From assembly GCA_032017425.1 (NCBI GenBank), contig DALZPW010000012.1: DNA of 64,000 nucleotides. One strand, 5' to 3'. The notes below the pieces were generated by a model. It was given only the letters and a program-made list of their open reading frames with translations. It did not search any database and was not told the origin of the DNA. This document shows, in pieces, positions 35,142-44,296 of this stretch. This DNA comes from Faucicola tetraodonis. Its GTDB lineage: Bacteria; Pseudomonadota; Gammaproteobacteria; Pseudomonadales; Moraxellaceae. The translations under genes and the position numbers were made by a program. Each line of letters opens with the position of its first letter. Position 1 is the stretch's first letter.

Positions 35142-35948
35142 ATGCAATCAACCTTGAATTCAACCTACTCAAAACTCGCCTTGGCAACGGTATGTGCAGT
35201 TAGCATGGGATTAACCGCCTGTCAAAAACCTGCTGAAAAAACAGAAGGTGCAGCCGCCAGCCAACCCGCTGCCGGTGCCAGCACGGGCAAAAAAATTCGT
35301 ATTGCCACTGAAGGCGCCTACAAACCATTTAACTACACCAATGCCGATGGCACATTAGGCGGTTATGATGTGGATGTTGCCAAAGCCGTGTGTGCCCAAG
35401 CGAAACTCGACTGCGAAATCGTAGCGCAAGATTGGGACGGTATCTTACCAGGCTTGATGGCGAGAAAATACGACGCGGTTGCCGCGGGTATGTCAATTAC
35501 CCCAGAGCGTTCAGCGCAAGTGGACTTCACCACACCTTATTTTAAAAACACCATGGTTTGGGTCGCTGCTAAAGGTGGCAAATTCAACCCACAAGCGATT
35601 TCAGGGTTAAAAATCGGCGGTCAACGCTCAACCACCATGGCACAGTACCTTCAAGATAAACTGAGCAAAACCAACGAAATCAAATTGTATGACAACTATG
35701 ACAACGCCTATATTGACCTAAAATCAGGTCGTATCGATTCAGTGCTGTCTGAAAAAGTAACCGCAAGCGAATGGCTAAAACAAAACAGCAACTACCAAAT
35801 CGTAGGCAGTGAGATGGATAATGGTGACAACATCGCAATGGCCATTCGTAAAGGCGATCCACTAAAAGCAGAATTTGACAAAGCCTTAGATGCGCTACAA
35901 AGCAATGGCGAGTTGGCAAAATTACAAAAGCAACATTTTGGTAATTAA
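35142..35948 (+). CDS. Lipoprotein amino acid-binding protein (first paralog)
   Basis: A 268-residue type-2 solute-binding lipoprotein of the lysine/arginine/ornithine-binding family. The signal sequence ends in the lipobox LTAC with Cys27. Then come IRIATEGAYKPFNYTNADGTLGGYDVD, CEIVAQDWDGILPGLMARKYD and GGQRSTT, the substrate-contacting blocks of basic amino acid binders. It is the first of three paralogs (all beginning CQKPA after the lipobox) lying between the ATPase and permease genes. AAGGA precedes ATG. The exact ligand is not known. Confidence 0.9.
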   Translation: MQSTLNSTYSKLALATVCAVSMGLTACQKPAEKTEGAAASQPAAGASTGKKIRIATEGAYKPFNYTNADGTLGGYDVDVAKAVCAQAKLDCEIVAQDWDGILPGLMARKYDAVAAGMSITPERSAQVDFTTPYFKNTMVWVAAKGGKFNPQAISGLKIGGQRSTTMAQYLQDKLSKTNEIKLYDNYDNAYIDLKSGRIDSVLSEKVTASEWLKQNSNYQIVGSEMDNGDNIAMAIRKGDPLKAEFDKALDALQSNGELAKLQKQHFGN

Positions 35949-36025
35949 TTGACGTTGTATTGAGCGATTTAAGATTTACACAATAGATGCGGGTGACCCT
36001 CAAATTTTGACAAAAAGGTGTTGTT

Positions 36026-36832
36026 ATGAAACAGTTATCGGTTTTGGGTGTATCGTCGTTAGCCATTTTGATGGGGGTAACCGCCTGTCAAAAACCTGCC
36101 CAAAAAGAAGCAGACACGGCAGCAGCAAGTAGCACAACCATGGCAGCAAACGCAGATATGCCACAGATTCGTATCGCTACCGAATCAAGCTTTGTCCCCT
36201 TTAGTTATAAAGATGCCAATGGCAAATTAATCGGCTTTGAGATTGATTTGGCAGATGCGCTATGTGCTGAAGCCAAACTAAAATGTGAAGTGATTTCCCA
36301 AGATTGGGATGGACTGATTCCAGGACTACAAGCACAAAAATACAATGCCATCATGGCGGGGATGTCAGACACCGCAGAGCGTCGCCAAGTGGTGGCATTT
36401 AGCGACCCATACTTTACCAACAACCTCGTTGTCATTGGCAAAAAAGGGGTAGAAAAAGGCGCTGATGACTTGGCGGGCAAATCCGTGGGTGCGCAGCGTT
36501 CAACGACTGCCGCTGAGTACTTAGCCAAAAACTTCCCAAAAGCCACCCCAAAACTGTATGACACCCAAGATAATGCCTATCTTGACCTAGAATCGGGCCG
36601 TACAGATTTGATGATTTCTGATAGTGCCCCAGCCTTATCATGGTTAAAAACTGCCAAAGGTCAAGGCTTTGAAGTCAAAGGTCAACCGATCAATATTGAT
36701 GACAAAATTGCCATTGCTCTTCGTCAAAATGATCCATTGATTGGCAAATTCAACACCGCACTGGCGGCGCTAAAAGCCAATGGTACTTACGATAAAATCA
36801 GCCAAAAATATTTTGCAGATTTGCCGAAATAA
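36026..36832 (+). CDS. Lipoprotein amino acid-binding protein (second paralog)
   Basis: A 268-residue paralog of the neighbours with lipobox VTAC (Cys21). It keeps IRIATESSFVPFSYKDANGKLIGFEIDLADALC, CEVISQDWDGLIPGLQAQKY and GAQRSTTAAEY, and a ligand-closing region with DSAPALSW where the first paralog has SEKVTASEW. Such differences near the hinge may alter which basic or polar amino acid is bound. It lies 77 bp after the first paralog and 90 bp before the third, without visible terminator between them. Confidence 0.9.
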   Translation: MKQLSVLGVSSLAILMGVTACQKPAQKEADTAAASSTTMAANADMPQIRIATESSFVPFSYKDANGKLIGFEIDLADALCAEAKLKCEVISQDWDGLIPGLQAQKYNAIMAGMSDTAERRQVVAFSDPYFTNNLVVIGKKGVEKGADDLAGKSVGAQRSTTAAEYLAKNFPKATPKLYDTQDNAYLDLESGRTDLMISDSAPALSWLKTAKGQGFEVKGQPINIDDKIAIALRQNDPLIGKFNTALAALKANGTYDKISQKYFADLPK

Positions 36833-36922
36833 GCCGTTAAATAACTTATTTGCCTGTTAGTGTTGTTAAAGCTTACAAGCAAAAATTGTCATGTGTTAGA
36901 CGTTAAAAATTAGGAGTATCAG

Positions 36923-37843
36923 GTGAAAGCAAATATTTCATTATTGGGTAGCTTGGCATTGGCAGGTCTAGCGCTGGTGGGTTGTCAAAAACCTGCAGAA
37001 AAAACGGCGGCAACGACGGGTAGCACAGCCGCTTCTACAACGGTGAGTAGCAGCACAGAGACATCGAGCAGTATGGCTGGCAAAACCATTCGCATCGCCA
37101 CCGAAGGCACCTATAAACCCTTTAGTATCACCAAAGCGGATGGCAGTTTGACAGGTTTTGACGTGGATTTTATGCAGGCCTTGTGTGCAGAAATGAAAGC
37201 CAACTGTGAAATCAAGCCACAAGATTGGGATGGTTTATTGCCAGGCTTGATGGCAAAAAAATATGACGTGGTAATTGATGCGATGTCTATCACCCCAGAA
37301 CGTCAGGCGCAAGTCGATTTTACCGACCCCTATTTTACCAATACGTTGGTGTTTTTGACCAAACAAGGTAGCCCCATCAATCCGGATGACCCTGCCCAAA
37401 TTGACAGCCATAAAGTTGCGGCGCAGCGTTCAACGCTATCTACCCAGTGGATGGAAAAAAATCACCCAAAAGCCCAGCTAAACCTGTATGAAGGGTTGGA
37501 CAATGCGTTTATGGACTTGGCAGCAGGGCGCTCAGATATGATGATTTCGGATAAAGCCCCGGCCGCTTATTGGCTGACCACGCCAGAAGGTAAAGGCTTT
37601 GAAATCAAAGGTAAAGAGATTGATGTCAATGACAAAATGGGTATCATCGTTCGTAAAGGTGACCCACTGCGTTTAGAATTTAACAAAGCGATTGCCACGT
37701 TAAAATCAAATGGCACGTATGACAAAATCTATAACCAATATTTTGGTAATGCAACCACTACAACGGCGGCGGCAAGCAACGTGGCCGTTACGGTCTCTAG
37801 CAGTACAACGACCACGACGACTGTGGCAAGTACGAGCAAGTAA
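36923..37843 (+). CDS. Lipoprotein amino acid-binding protein (third paralog)
   Basis: A 306-residue paralog, longer than the other two because of a Thr/Ser-rich linker after the lipobox (Cys21) and a Thr/Ser/Ala-rich tail of about 30 residues. The start is a GTG with GGAG nine bases upstream. Core blocks are IRIATEGTYKPFSITKADGSL, CEIKPQDWDGLLPGLMAKKYD and AAQRSTLSTQWM. The binding-lobe segment DKAPAAYW resembles the second paralog. It is closed by a terminator at 37869, separating it from the permease genes. The low-complexity tail is unusual for a binding protein. Confidence 0.9.
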   Translation: MKANISLLGSLALAGLALVGCQKPAEKTAATTGSTAASTTVSSSTETSSSMAGKTIRIATEGTYKPFSITKADGSLTGFDVDFMQALCAEMKANCEIKPQDWDGLLPGLMAKKYDVVIDAMSITPERQAQVDFTDPYFTNTLVFLTKQGSPINPDDPAQIDSHKVAAQRSTLSTQWMEKNHPKAQLNLYEGLDNAFMDLAAGRSDMMISDKAPAAYWLTTPEGKGFEIKGKEIDVNDKMGIIVRKGDPLRLEFNKAIATLKSNGTYDKIYNQYFGNATTTTAAASNVAVTVSSSTTTTTTVASTSK

Positions 37844-37868
37844 CTCAACCAAGCGCTTGGGTTCAGTC

Positions 37869-37899
37869 AAAAACTGGGTGAAAAGTCACTCAGTTTTTT
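37869..37899 (+). terminator. Terminator between binding proteins and permeases
   Basis: AAAACTG-GTGA pairs with TCAC-CAGTTTT with small bulges, followed by T-rich sequence. It probably reduces read-through into the permease genes so that binding proteins are made in excess. Confidence 0.75.
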
Positions 37900-38073
37900 G
37901 TTTTTTTTGATGGTTTTTGATAGGGCAATCACGTAAAATTGCACCCTGCAAAAAACAAAGCAAAAGGTTATATCCGTTATCACCTTTTGTCTATGTGACG
38001 GTAAAACTGCGTTTTAAGCATTTTTTGGGTAATAGGTCAGCAAACAGAGTTAAAAAGACAGGGTATCGATATT

Positions 38074-38793
38074 GTGTTAGATCTACAAGGTTTTGGGCAG
38101 CTATTATTAAGCGGCGCTTGGGTCACCATCAAACTGGCATTGACTAGTTTGGTCATTGGGCTGATTTTGGGATTATTGGGTGCGACCGCTAAGATGTCAC
38201 GATTTAAAGTGCTCAACGCCATCGCCACCGCTTACACCACGATTATCCGTGGTATTCCAGAACTGCTGTCAGTCATGTTTATTTACTTTGGCGGCTCGAT
38301 GTTGATGGGTCTTATTCTATCGCAATTTGGCAATACGGGATACGTGGATGTCAGTCCGTTCTGGGCGGGGGTTACAGCGCTGTCTGTGGCATTTGGTGCG
38401 TATGCGACCGAAACTTTTCGTATGGCATTTCAAGAGATTCCAAAAGGTCAAGCTGAAGCAGCGCAAGCGATTGGCATGAAAAAATTTCAAATCCTTTGGC
38501 GAGTGACGTTGCCACAAGTGTGGCGTATTGCACTGCCAGGACTGGGTAATTTGTTTTTGGTACTGCTCAAAGATACTGCGTTGGTTTCTGTGGTCGGGCT
38601 TGAAGATATCATGCGCCACGCCAAAACGGCAGCGACTTCCACGCAAAGCCCGTTTACTTTTTATATGGCAGCAGCCTTGTTGTACTTGAGTCTGACCGTC
38701 ATCATCACCGGTGTGATTATGTGGCTAGAATGGGTCAATAACCCAGCAGAGCGTTATGCAAAACGCCTGCAAAAAATCGGCATGGCAAAATAG
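38074..38793 (+). CDS. Polar amino acid ABC transporter permease (HisQ/ArtQ type)
   Basis: A 239-residue membrane component with about five hydrophobic helices and the conserved EAA loop (FQEIPKGQAEAAQAIGMKKFQILWRVTLPQ). The start is a GTG at 38074 following a weak AG-rich site; no ATG is better placed. It lies 11 bp upstream of the second permease, which makes a heterodimer with it. The strand order matches HisQ. Expression may be governed by read-through of the terminator at 37869 or a promoter in the 230-bp gap. Confidence 0.92.
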   Translation: MLDLQGFGQLLLSGAWVTIKLALTSLVIGLILGLLGATAKMSRFKVLNAIATAYTTIIRGIPELLSVMFIYFGGSMLMGLILSQFGNTGYVDVSPFWAGVTALSVAFGAYATETFRMAFQEIPKGQAEAAQAIGMKKFQILWRVTLPQVWRIALPGLGNLFLVLLKDTALVSVVGLEDIMRHAKTAATSTQSPFTFYMAAALLYLSLTVIITGVIMWLEWVNNPAERYAKRLQKIGMAK

Positions 38794-38804
38794 GGGATTC
38801 ATCA

Positions 38805-39530
38805 ATGAACTGGAATTGGCAAATTATTATTGATAGTATCCCAAAACTGCTGCAAGGCAGTATTATCACCATTGAGCTTGTGGTGTTGTCGGGTTTATTG
38901 GGGTTTATGTTGGCAGTGCCGCTAGCACTGGCTAGGCTGTCGAAAAAACCTTGGGTGCAGGCATTGCCGTTTGCGTATATTTTCTTTTTTCGGGGTACGC
39001 CGCTACTGGTGCAAATCTTTTTGATTTATTATGGCTTGTCACAATTTAAATGGGTGACCGAGTCTGTGCTGTGGAAATCGGGTGTGTTAGCGAGCCCATT
39101 TTGGTGCGCTATCATCGCTTTTACCCTCAATACCGCAGCTTATATTGCCGAAATCATCCGCGGTGCTATCAAGTCAATACCCAAAGGCGAGAATGAAGCT
39201 GCCGACGCCATTGGCATGTCGTATAGCCAAAAATTGCGCCGAATTATTTTTCCTCGTGCCTTTGGCATCATGCTACCTGCGTATGGCAATGAAGTGATTT
39301 TTATGCTCAAAGGCAGTGCGCTGGCATCGACCATCACTTTGATGGATATCACCGGTGTGGCAACGACGATTATGTCAAAAACTTATACCGTTTTTGAGTT
39401 GTTCTTTGCCTCAGGTATCATTTATTTGTTATTGTCTTGGCTATTGATTGGGATGTTTCGATTGGCAGAAAAACGCATCAATCGTCATCTTTCTTATCAG
39501 CCCATCAGTAATGGGGGCGTTACTGCCTAA
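38805..39530 (+). CDS. Polar amino acid ABC transporter permease (HisM/ArtM type)
   Basis: A 241-residue permease partner to the preceding gene, with FFFRGTPLLVQIF early and the EAA loop KSIPKGENEAADAIGMSYSQKLRRIIFPRAFG that docks with the ATPase. Five to six membrane helices are visible. The short spacing (11 bp) to the HisQ-like gene implies one transcript. A lipoprotein gene follows 57 bp downstream and could be cotranscribed. Confidence 0.93.
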   Translation: MNWNWQIIIDSIPKLLQGSIITIELVVLSGLLGFMLAVPLALARLSKKPWVQALPFAYIFFFRGTPLLVQIFLIYYGLSQFKWVTESVLWKSGVLASPFWCAIIAFTLNTAAYIAEIIRGAIKSIPKGENEAADAIGMSYSQKLRRIIFPRAFGIMLPAYGNEVIFMLKGSALASTITLMDITGVATTIMSKTYTVFELFFASGIIYLLLSWLLIGMFRLAEKRINRHLSYQPISNGGVTA

Positions 39531-39587
39531 GTTAGGCTAAGCTAGATTAAGCTAGACAAAGAGTTTGGATGTATTGGAGGCGTGCCA

Positions 39588-40160
39588 ATGAGACAAGCAG
39601 TTATAATATCAAGTTTGCTGATGGGTGGGGTGTTACTCTCGGCTTGTCAACCTGCCAGTGATAACAAGCCAGCGCAAAACAGCACAGCAAGTGCCACAGT
39701 AAGCGCCACAGTGGCTAGCGTTCAAAGTCCGCATCACGTTGCCAGTGTAGCTGTCGCCAGTACCGTATCCCCCCAAGCCGCCCAAAACGGTGCGCCCAAA
39801 CAAATCAACTGGGCATTGGTGGATTCGGGCGTTAAGCCAGTCGATAAGGCTAGCTTTAAATATCCCTTTGAGCTCGATAGCGAGCCTGTCAAAGCGTATG
39901 CCGAAATGTATCATGTGGATAATGAAACCTCCCGCTACAATTTAACGGTGGGTATGGCAGTCAATGAAGTCTTATCCAAAGTGCTCGACCAGCTGGGTAC
40001 TGCGTATGTGTCACATGAACTCACAGCTGGTAAAAACAGCGCGTTTGTCATCCATACCACCCAGCAAATTGCTCCGAGCCAATACACTTATGTCTTTGCC
40101 GAGCCCTTTGCCAAAGGGTTAACCATTCCTGTCAAAATCATCAATGATGGCAAAAAATAA
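39588..40160 (+). CDS. Lipoprotein of unknown function
   Basis: A 190-residue lipoprotein: a hydrophobic signal with lipobox LSAC (Cys20), a Ser/Ala/Thr-rich linker to about residue 70, then a domain (SRYNLTVGMAVNEVLSKVLDQLGTAYVSHEL, followed by YTYVFAEPFAKGLTIPVKII) that I do not recognise. ATG 39588 is preferred because GGAGG lies at 39576-39580. It is directly downstream of the amino acid permeases, whose binding proteins have a similar lipobox, but its fold looks unrelated to binding proteins. It could be cell-envelope structural or part of the transporter locus. Confidence 0.75.
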   Translation: MRQAVIISSLLMGGVLLSACQPASDNKPAQNSTASATVSATVASVQSPHHVASVAVASTVSPQAAQNGAPKQINWALVDSGVKPVDKASFKYPFELDSEPVKAYAEMYHVDNETSRYNLTVGMAVNEVLSKVLDQLGTAYVSHELTAGKNSAFVIHTTQQIAPSQYTYVFAEPFAKGLTIPVKIINDGKK

Positions 40161-40210
40161 CTAACTTGCCATCGGTATGTTGACGTTTATTTATCGTTTA
40201 AGGAAATACC

Positions 40211-41272
40211 ATGCGTGTGCTAGGATTGGAAACATCCTGCGATGAAACGGGATTAGCCATTTTTGATAGTGACCAACGTCACCAACCCAATCAAGGTTTG
40301 GTCGGGCAAGTGCTGTATAGTCAAATCGCGCTACATGCGACGTATGGTGGGGTAGTCCCTGAACTTGCAAGCCGCGATCACATCCGCAAATTAGTGCCCT
40401 TGTTGCAGCAACTGCTTGATGACTGCCAACTCAAAAAAACCGATATCGATGCAATTGCCTTTACCAAAGGTCCTGGACTGGTGGGCGCGTTGATGACAGG
40501 GGCATTATTTGGCCGCAGTTTGGCGATGGCATTGGGTATTCCTGCGATTGGAGTACATCACATGGAAGGGCACTTACTCGCGCCGCTATTAGGCGCCAAT
40601 CCGCCCGATTTTCCGTTTGTCGCGTTGCTCGTGTCGGGTGGACATACCATGTTGGTAGCCGTCAAAGGCATCGGGCAATATGAAATATTAGGTGAGTCGA
40701 TTGATGATGCCGCGGGCGAATGCTTTGATAAAGCCGCTAAAATGCTAGAGTTACCTTATCCTGGTGGACCTAATATCGCACGCTTGGCGCAAACAGGCAA
40801 TCCATTAGCCTATGAATTACCGCGCCCGATGCTCGGCAAAGGATTGGATTTTTCTTTTAGTGGTATGAAAACCGCCGTGCATAATTTGATTAAAGACCAT
40901 CCAACCGATAGCCATAATCCTGAGCATGCCCAGACGCGCGCCGATATTGCGGCAAGTTTTCAATATGCGATGGTCGATACGTTGGTGAAAAAATGCGTCA
41001 AAGCCTTGCAGCAAACGGGTATGAAACGTTTGGTGATAGCAGGTGGGGTGAGTGCCAATCAACAACTACGAGAATCGCTAGCCGAGGCATTAGCCAAAAT
41101 CAATGCCACTGTGCATTATGCACCGCCTGCCTTGTGTACTGACAATGGCGCCATGATTGCTTTCGCTGGTTGGCAGCGCTTGAATGCCGGTCAACAGGAT
41201 GAGCTAGCGGTTAGCTGCTTGCCGCGTTGGGATATGACAACGCTGCCTGCTGTCAATCCAGCTAACCCATAA
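40211..41272 (+). CDS. tsaD: tRNA N6-threonylcarbamoyladenosine synthase subunit TsaD
   Basis: Kae1/Qri7-family component of the complex that attaches threonylcarbamoyl to A37 of ANN-decoding tRNAs. The 353-residue protein opens MRVLGLETSCDETGLAIF, has metal-binding HMEGH at 117-121, ALLVSGGHTML, DDAAGECFDKAAKML and GGVSANQQLRE. AAGGA precedes ATG. Here it is followed closely by crcB, whereas in many relatives rpsU is adjacent to it. Confidence 0.97.
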   Translation: MRVLGLETSCDETGLAIFDSDQRHQPNQGLVGQVLYSQIALHATYGGVVPELASRDHIRKLVPLLQQLLDDCQLKKTDIDAIAFTKGPGLVGALMTGALFGRSLAMALGIPAIGVHHMEGHLLAPLLGANPPDFPFVALLVSGGHTMLVAVKGIGQYEILGESIDDAAGECFDKAAKMLELPYPGGPNIARLAQTGNPLAYELPRPMLGKGLDFSFSGMKTAVHNLIKDHPTDSHNPEHAQTRADIAASFQYAMVDTLVKKCVKALQQTGMKRLVIAGGVSANQQLRESLAEALAKINATVHYAPPALCTDNGAMIAFAGWQRLNAGQQDELAVSCLPRWDMTTLPAVNPANP

Positions 41273-41292
41273 TCATCTACAAGGACTTGAAT

Positions 41293-41658
41293 ATGCCATG
41301 GCTGTGGATAGGACTGGGGGCGGCATTGGGGGCAATGCTGCGCTGGTGGTTATCGAGAATCAATAGCGGACATCCTTGGTTGCCCTATGGCACACTATTT
41401 GCCAATGTACTAGGCGGGCTGTTGATGGGATTTGCCTTGATACTTACCCAAAAGATGCACCCAAACTTACGACTGTTTATCACCACCGGGTTTTTGGGGG
41501 GACTGACAACGTTTAGTACCTTTAGTGCCGAAGTGTTTACTTTGTTGCATACCGGCAAGGTATGGCAAGGTGTCGCCTTGATTGGCGTCCATGTGCTTTT
41601 AACCTTGGTTGCGACTGCCATTGGTTTTTATAGTCTTAAATTGTTAAATTATGGATAA
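41293..41658 (+). CDS. crcB: Fluoride channel CrcB/Fluc
   Basis: A 121-residue membrane protein with four helices that forms a dimeric fluoride exporter. It shows the N-terminal GAALGAMLRWWLSR, the pore region ANVLGGLLMGFAL and the conserved GGLTTFSTFSAEV. ATG 41293 is preferred to an upstream TTG because AAGGA sits at the correct distance. It lies 20 bp downstream of tsaD and is likely cotranscribed; no fluoride riboswitch is visible, which fits that arrangement. Confidence 0.93.
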   Translation: MPWLWIGLGAALGAMLRWWLSRINSGHPWLPYGTLFANVLGGLLMGFALILTQKMHPNLRLFITTGFLGGLTTFSTFSAEVFTLLHTGKVWQGVALIGVHVLLTLVATAIGFYSLKLLNYG

Positions 41659-42030
41659 CTTTTCAACTTGTTAATTTTTTCGCCTTTTCACTTCTCATTC
41701 ACCGCTAAAGGTTGTAAAGCTTCTCAAGGCTTTGCGAACCGATAAGCAAGTTTAATATTAAATGTACTTATCCGGTCTCATCTATAGCATGCGCAATCGG
41801 TCAGTCATCAAATTGTCATGATACTGTCACATTTCTTTGTAATCATATACACAATTTTTATACAAACCGAATGATGGTTATTGTCATGAAAGTTAAATCG
41901 GTCAGCATTGAGCTATATCAGCTTTGAGCTATCCTAGTGAAAATAACCAAAAAGTTAAATCGTACCGTTGGTGACATTTTTTCATTCAGGCAGTTTCATT
42001 GTAAACTCAAAACGTTTTTAGGAGCTATCC
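41659..42030. other. Intergenic region holding the pst promoter
   Basis: 372 bp between crcB and pstS. It holds a Pho box cluster at 41802-41834 and an AT-rich stretch beyond it. I see no gene. Confidence 0.6.
41802..41834 (+). promoter_or_regulatory. Pho box (PhoB binding site), three half-sites
   Basis: CAGTCATCAAA, TTGTCATGATA and CTGTCACATTT are direct repeats with exact 11-bp spacing, matching the CTGTCAT(N4) pattern of PhoB half-sites. They lie about 200 bp ahead of pstS, consistent with phosphate-starvation control. Confidence 0.82.
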
Positions 42031-43191
42031 ATGCGTTATTCATTATTAAGTGTTATCGTAGCATCGACCTTAGCATTAACCGCTTGTGGTAACAAACAAG
42101 CAGACAATCAAGCAGCGGGTGCCTCAGCAACATCAAGCACTTCTACTACAGGCGCTACAGGTAGCGATAAAAACGCCGTATTTACTATCACAGGTGCAGG
42201 CGCCTCTTTTCCACAACCTATCTATGCTAAATGGGCAGGTGAGTTCAAAAACGCCACTGGCGGTCAAGTAAATTACCAATCAATCGGTTCATCAGGTGGT
42301 ATCAAACAAATCCAAGCCAATACCGTTGACTTTGGTGCGTCGGATGCGCCTTTAAGCAAAGAAGAGTTGGATAAAAGCGGTTTAATCCAGTTTCCAACCG
42401 TTATCGGTGGGGTTGTACCAGTTGTTAATATCGATGGTGTTGCACCCGGTCAATTAAAACTAGACGGTGCCACCCTTGCCAATATCTACTTGGGTAAAAT
42501 CACTAAATGGAATGACCCAGCGATTACCGCATTAAACGCAGGCGTGACACTACCAGATGCGCCAATCACGACGATTTTCCGTTCTGACGGTTCAGGTACA
42601 ACCTTTAACTTTGCAAGCTACTTAGCGGCTGTATCACCAGAATGGAAAGCAGGTCCAGGTGTAGACAAATCAATTAAATGGCCAACCGCTGCGACAGGTG
42701 CAGGTGGTAAAGGTAACGAAGGCGTGGCAAGTAACGTCGCTCGTGCCAAAAACTCAATCGGTTATGTTGAGTACGCTTACGCAAAACAAAACAAAATGGC
42801 TTACACTCAGTTGAAAAATGCGGCGGGCAACTTTGTACAACCATCCGCTGAAAGCTTTGCCGCTGCGGGTAATGCAGATTGGAAAGGTACACCAGGCTTT
42901 AACATTGTATTGACTAACCAAGCAGACCCAAATGCCTGGCCAATCTCTGCGGCAACCTTCATCTTAGTCCATACTAAACCCACCAACCCAGAAAACGTCA
43001 AAAATACCCTTAAATTCTTTGACTGGGCGTATTCAAGTGGTGATGAGCTAGCAAAATCATTGGACTTTGTACCATTCTCAGCAGAAAGCAAAGCTATCTT
43101 CCGTGAAGAGTGGAAAAAAGTTGTAGGGGCTGATGGTAAACCACTGTTTACCTCAGATGCTGCCACAGCAACTGCTTCAGCTGCAAAATAA
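42031..43191 (+). CDS. pstS: Phosphate ABC transporter binding protein PstS
   Basis: High-affinity periplasmic phosphate receptor, here a lipoprotein (lipobox LTAC, Cys19). The 386-residue protein shows ITGAGASFPQPIYAKW, SSGGIKQI, DFGASDAPLS and RSDGSGTTFNF, the phosphate-contacting loops. A polar linker after the lipobox and an Ala/Thr-rich tail are extra. GGAG lies seven bases from ATG. It is the first gene of pstSCAB, behind a Pho box, and separated from pstC by a hairpin likely to reduce downstream expression. Confidence 0.96.
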   Translation: MRYSLLSVIVASTLALTACGNKQADNQAAGASATSSTSTTGATGSDKNAVFTITGAGASFPQPIYAKWAGEFKNATGGQVNYQSIGSSGGIKQIQANTVDFGASDAPLSKEELDKSGLIQFPTVIGGVVPVVNIDGVAPGQLKLDGATLANIYLGKITKWNDPAITALNAGVTLPDAPITTIFRSDGSGTTFNFASYLAAVSPEWKAGPGVDKSIKWPTAATGAGGKGNEGVASNVARAKNSIGYVEYAYAKQNKMAYTQLKNAAGNFVQPSAESFAAAGNADWKGTPGFNIVLTNQADPNAWPISAATFILVHTKPTNPENVKNTLKFFDWAYSSGDELAKSLDFVPFSAESKAIFREEWKKVVGADGKPLFTSDAATATASAAK

Positions 43192-43236
43192 TCTAATGAT
43201 GATTAACAGTTAACAGGGTTATGCATGTCAAACTAT

Positions 43237-43277
43237 ACGTAGAGCAATAAACAAGTTAATGCTCTACGTTTTTTTTT
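43237..43277 (+). terminator. Intra-operon terminator after pstS
   Basis: ACGTAGAGCA and TGCTCTACGT form a perfect 10-bp stem around 13 bases, followed by nine T. It should lower but not abolish pstCAB transcription relative to pstS. Confidence 0.9.
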
Positions 43278-43328
43278 CAAATTTCTAGAATTAGTAAACT
43301 AAAACTATTTTTTGATGGCTGGGTTCTT

Positions 43329-44279
43329 ATGTCGGATTTACACGCAAAACTCGCAAAGCAAAAACAATTAGACTGGTTGTTTGTCAACGCGACTCGTCTT
43401 TTTGCGTTTATCGTGCTGTTGTTGTTAGGTGGTATCTTAATCTCACTATTTCTTGGCGCATTGCCAAGTATGAAGGCGTTTGGCATTAACTTTTATACCA
43501 GTAAAGACTGGGATACAGGGATGGATGTATACGGCGCACTCGCACCAATCTATGGTACGTTGGTGACTTCTATCATTGCTATTTTGATTGCGGTGCCGGT
43601 AAGTTTTGGTATTGCCATGTTTTTGACCGAGCTTTGCCCAAATTTTTTAAAACGTCCTTTAGGGATTGCCATTGAGTTGTTAGCGGGTATCCCTTCAATT
43701 ATTTATGGTATGTGGGGATTTTTCGTATTTGCACCTTGGTTTTCAGAACATATCCAGCCCTGGCTGATTGACCATTTGGGTGATGTGCCTTATGTGGGTC
43801 GTTTATTCCAAGGTGCGCCGATGGGTATTGGTCTGTTCACTGCAAGTTTGATTTTGGCTGTCATGATTATCCCGTTTATTGCATCGGTCATGCGTGACGT
43901 TTTCTCCATTACGCCAAAGATGCTCAAAGAATCTGCTTATGGTTTGGGTTCAACCACTTGGGAAGTGATGCGATACGTGGTGTTGCCTTATACCAAAGCC
44001 GGGGTGATGGGCGGTATCATTTTGGGATTGGGTCGCGCATTGGGTGAAACGATGGCAGTCACCTTTGTTATTGGTAACGCTTATAACGTCAGTCCAAGTT
44101 TGTTCCAGTCAGGGGTGTCAATCACTTCGGCATTGGCAAATGAATTTGCAGAGTCTGAAGGCTTGCACCAATCATCGCTACTACATTTAGGTTTCTTACT
44201 ATTTATCATTACCTTTATTGTACTGGTGATTTCAAAATTGATGCTCAGTCGTATGGATAAAAATGCGGGTACGAAATAA
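43329..44279 (+). CDS. pstC: Phosphate ABC transporter permease PstC
   Basis: A 316-residue inner-membrane subunit with six helices: GALAPIYGTLVTSIIAILIAVPVSFG, EL(L)AGIPSIIYGMWGFF, and the EAA-type loop SAYGLGSTTWEVMRYVVLPYTKAG, ending GLGRALGETMAVTFVIGN. The sequence pattern is characteristic of PstC rather than PstA. It lies 17 bp ahead of pstA. It pairs with PstA to form the pore for phosphate. Confidence 0.96.
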   Translation: MSDLHAKLAKQKQLDWLFVNATRLFAFIVLLLLGGILISLFLGALPSMKAFGINFYTSKDWDTGMDVYGALAPIYGTLVTSIIAILIAVPVSFGIAMFLTELCPNFLKRPLGIAIELLAGIPSIIYGMWGFFVFAPWFSEHIQPWLIDHLGDVPYVGRLFQGAPMGIGLFTASLILAVMIIPFIASVMRDVFSITPKMLKESAYGLGSTTWEVMRYVVLPYTKAGVMGGIILGLGRALGETMAVTFVIGNAYNVSPSLFQSGVSITSALANEFAESEGLHQSSLLHLGFLLFIITFIVLVISKLMLSRMDKNAGTK

Positions 44280-44296
44280 GGACGCTGGGGAATACT

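Noticed and set aside
35142..37843. Three similar binding-protein genes as an assembly duplication
   Set aside because: They differ across their whole length, including linker, tail and ligand region, so they are true diverged paralogs.
39536..39560. Repeated TAAGCTAGA-like motif ahead of the lipoprotein gene
   Set aside because: It is too short and irregular to call a repeat family, and similar AGCTAAG patches occur near 61265.
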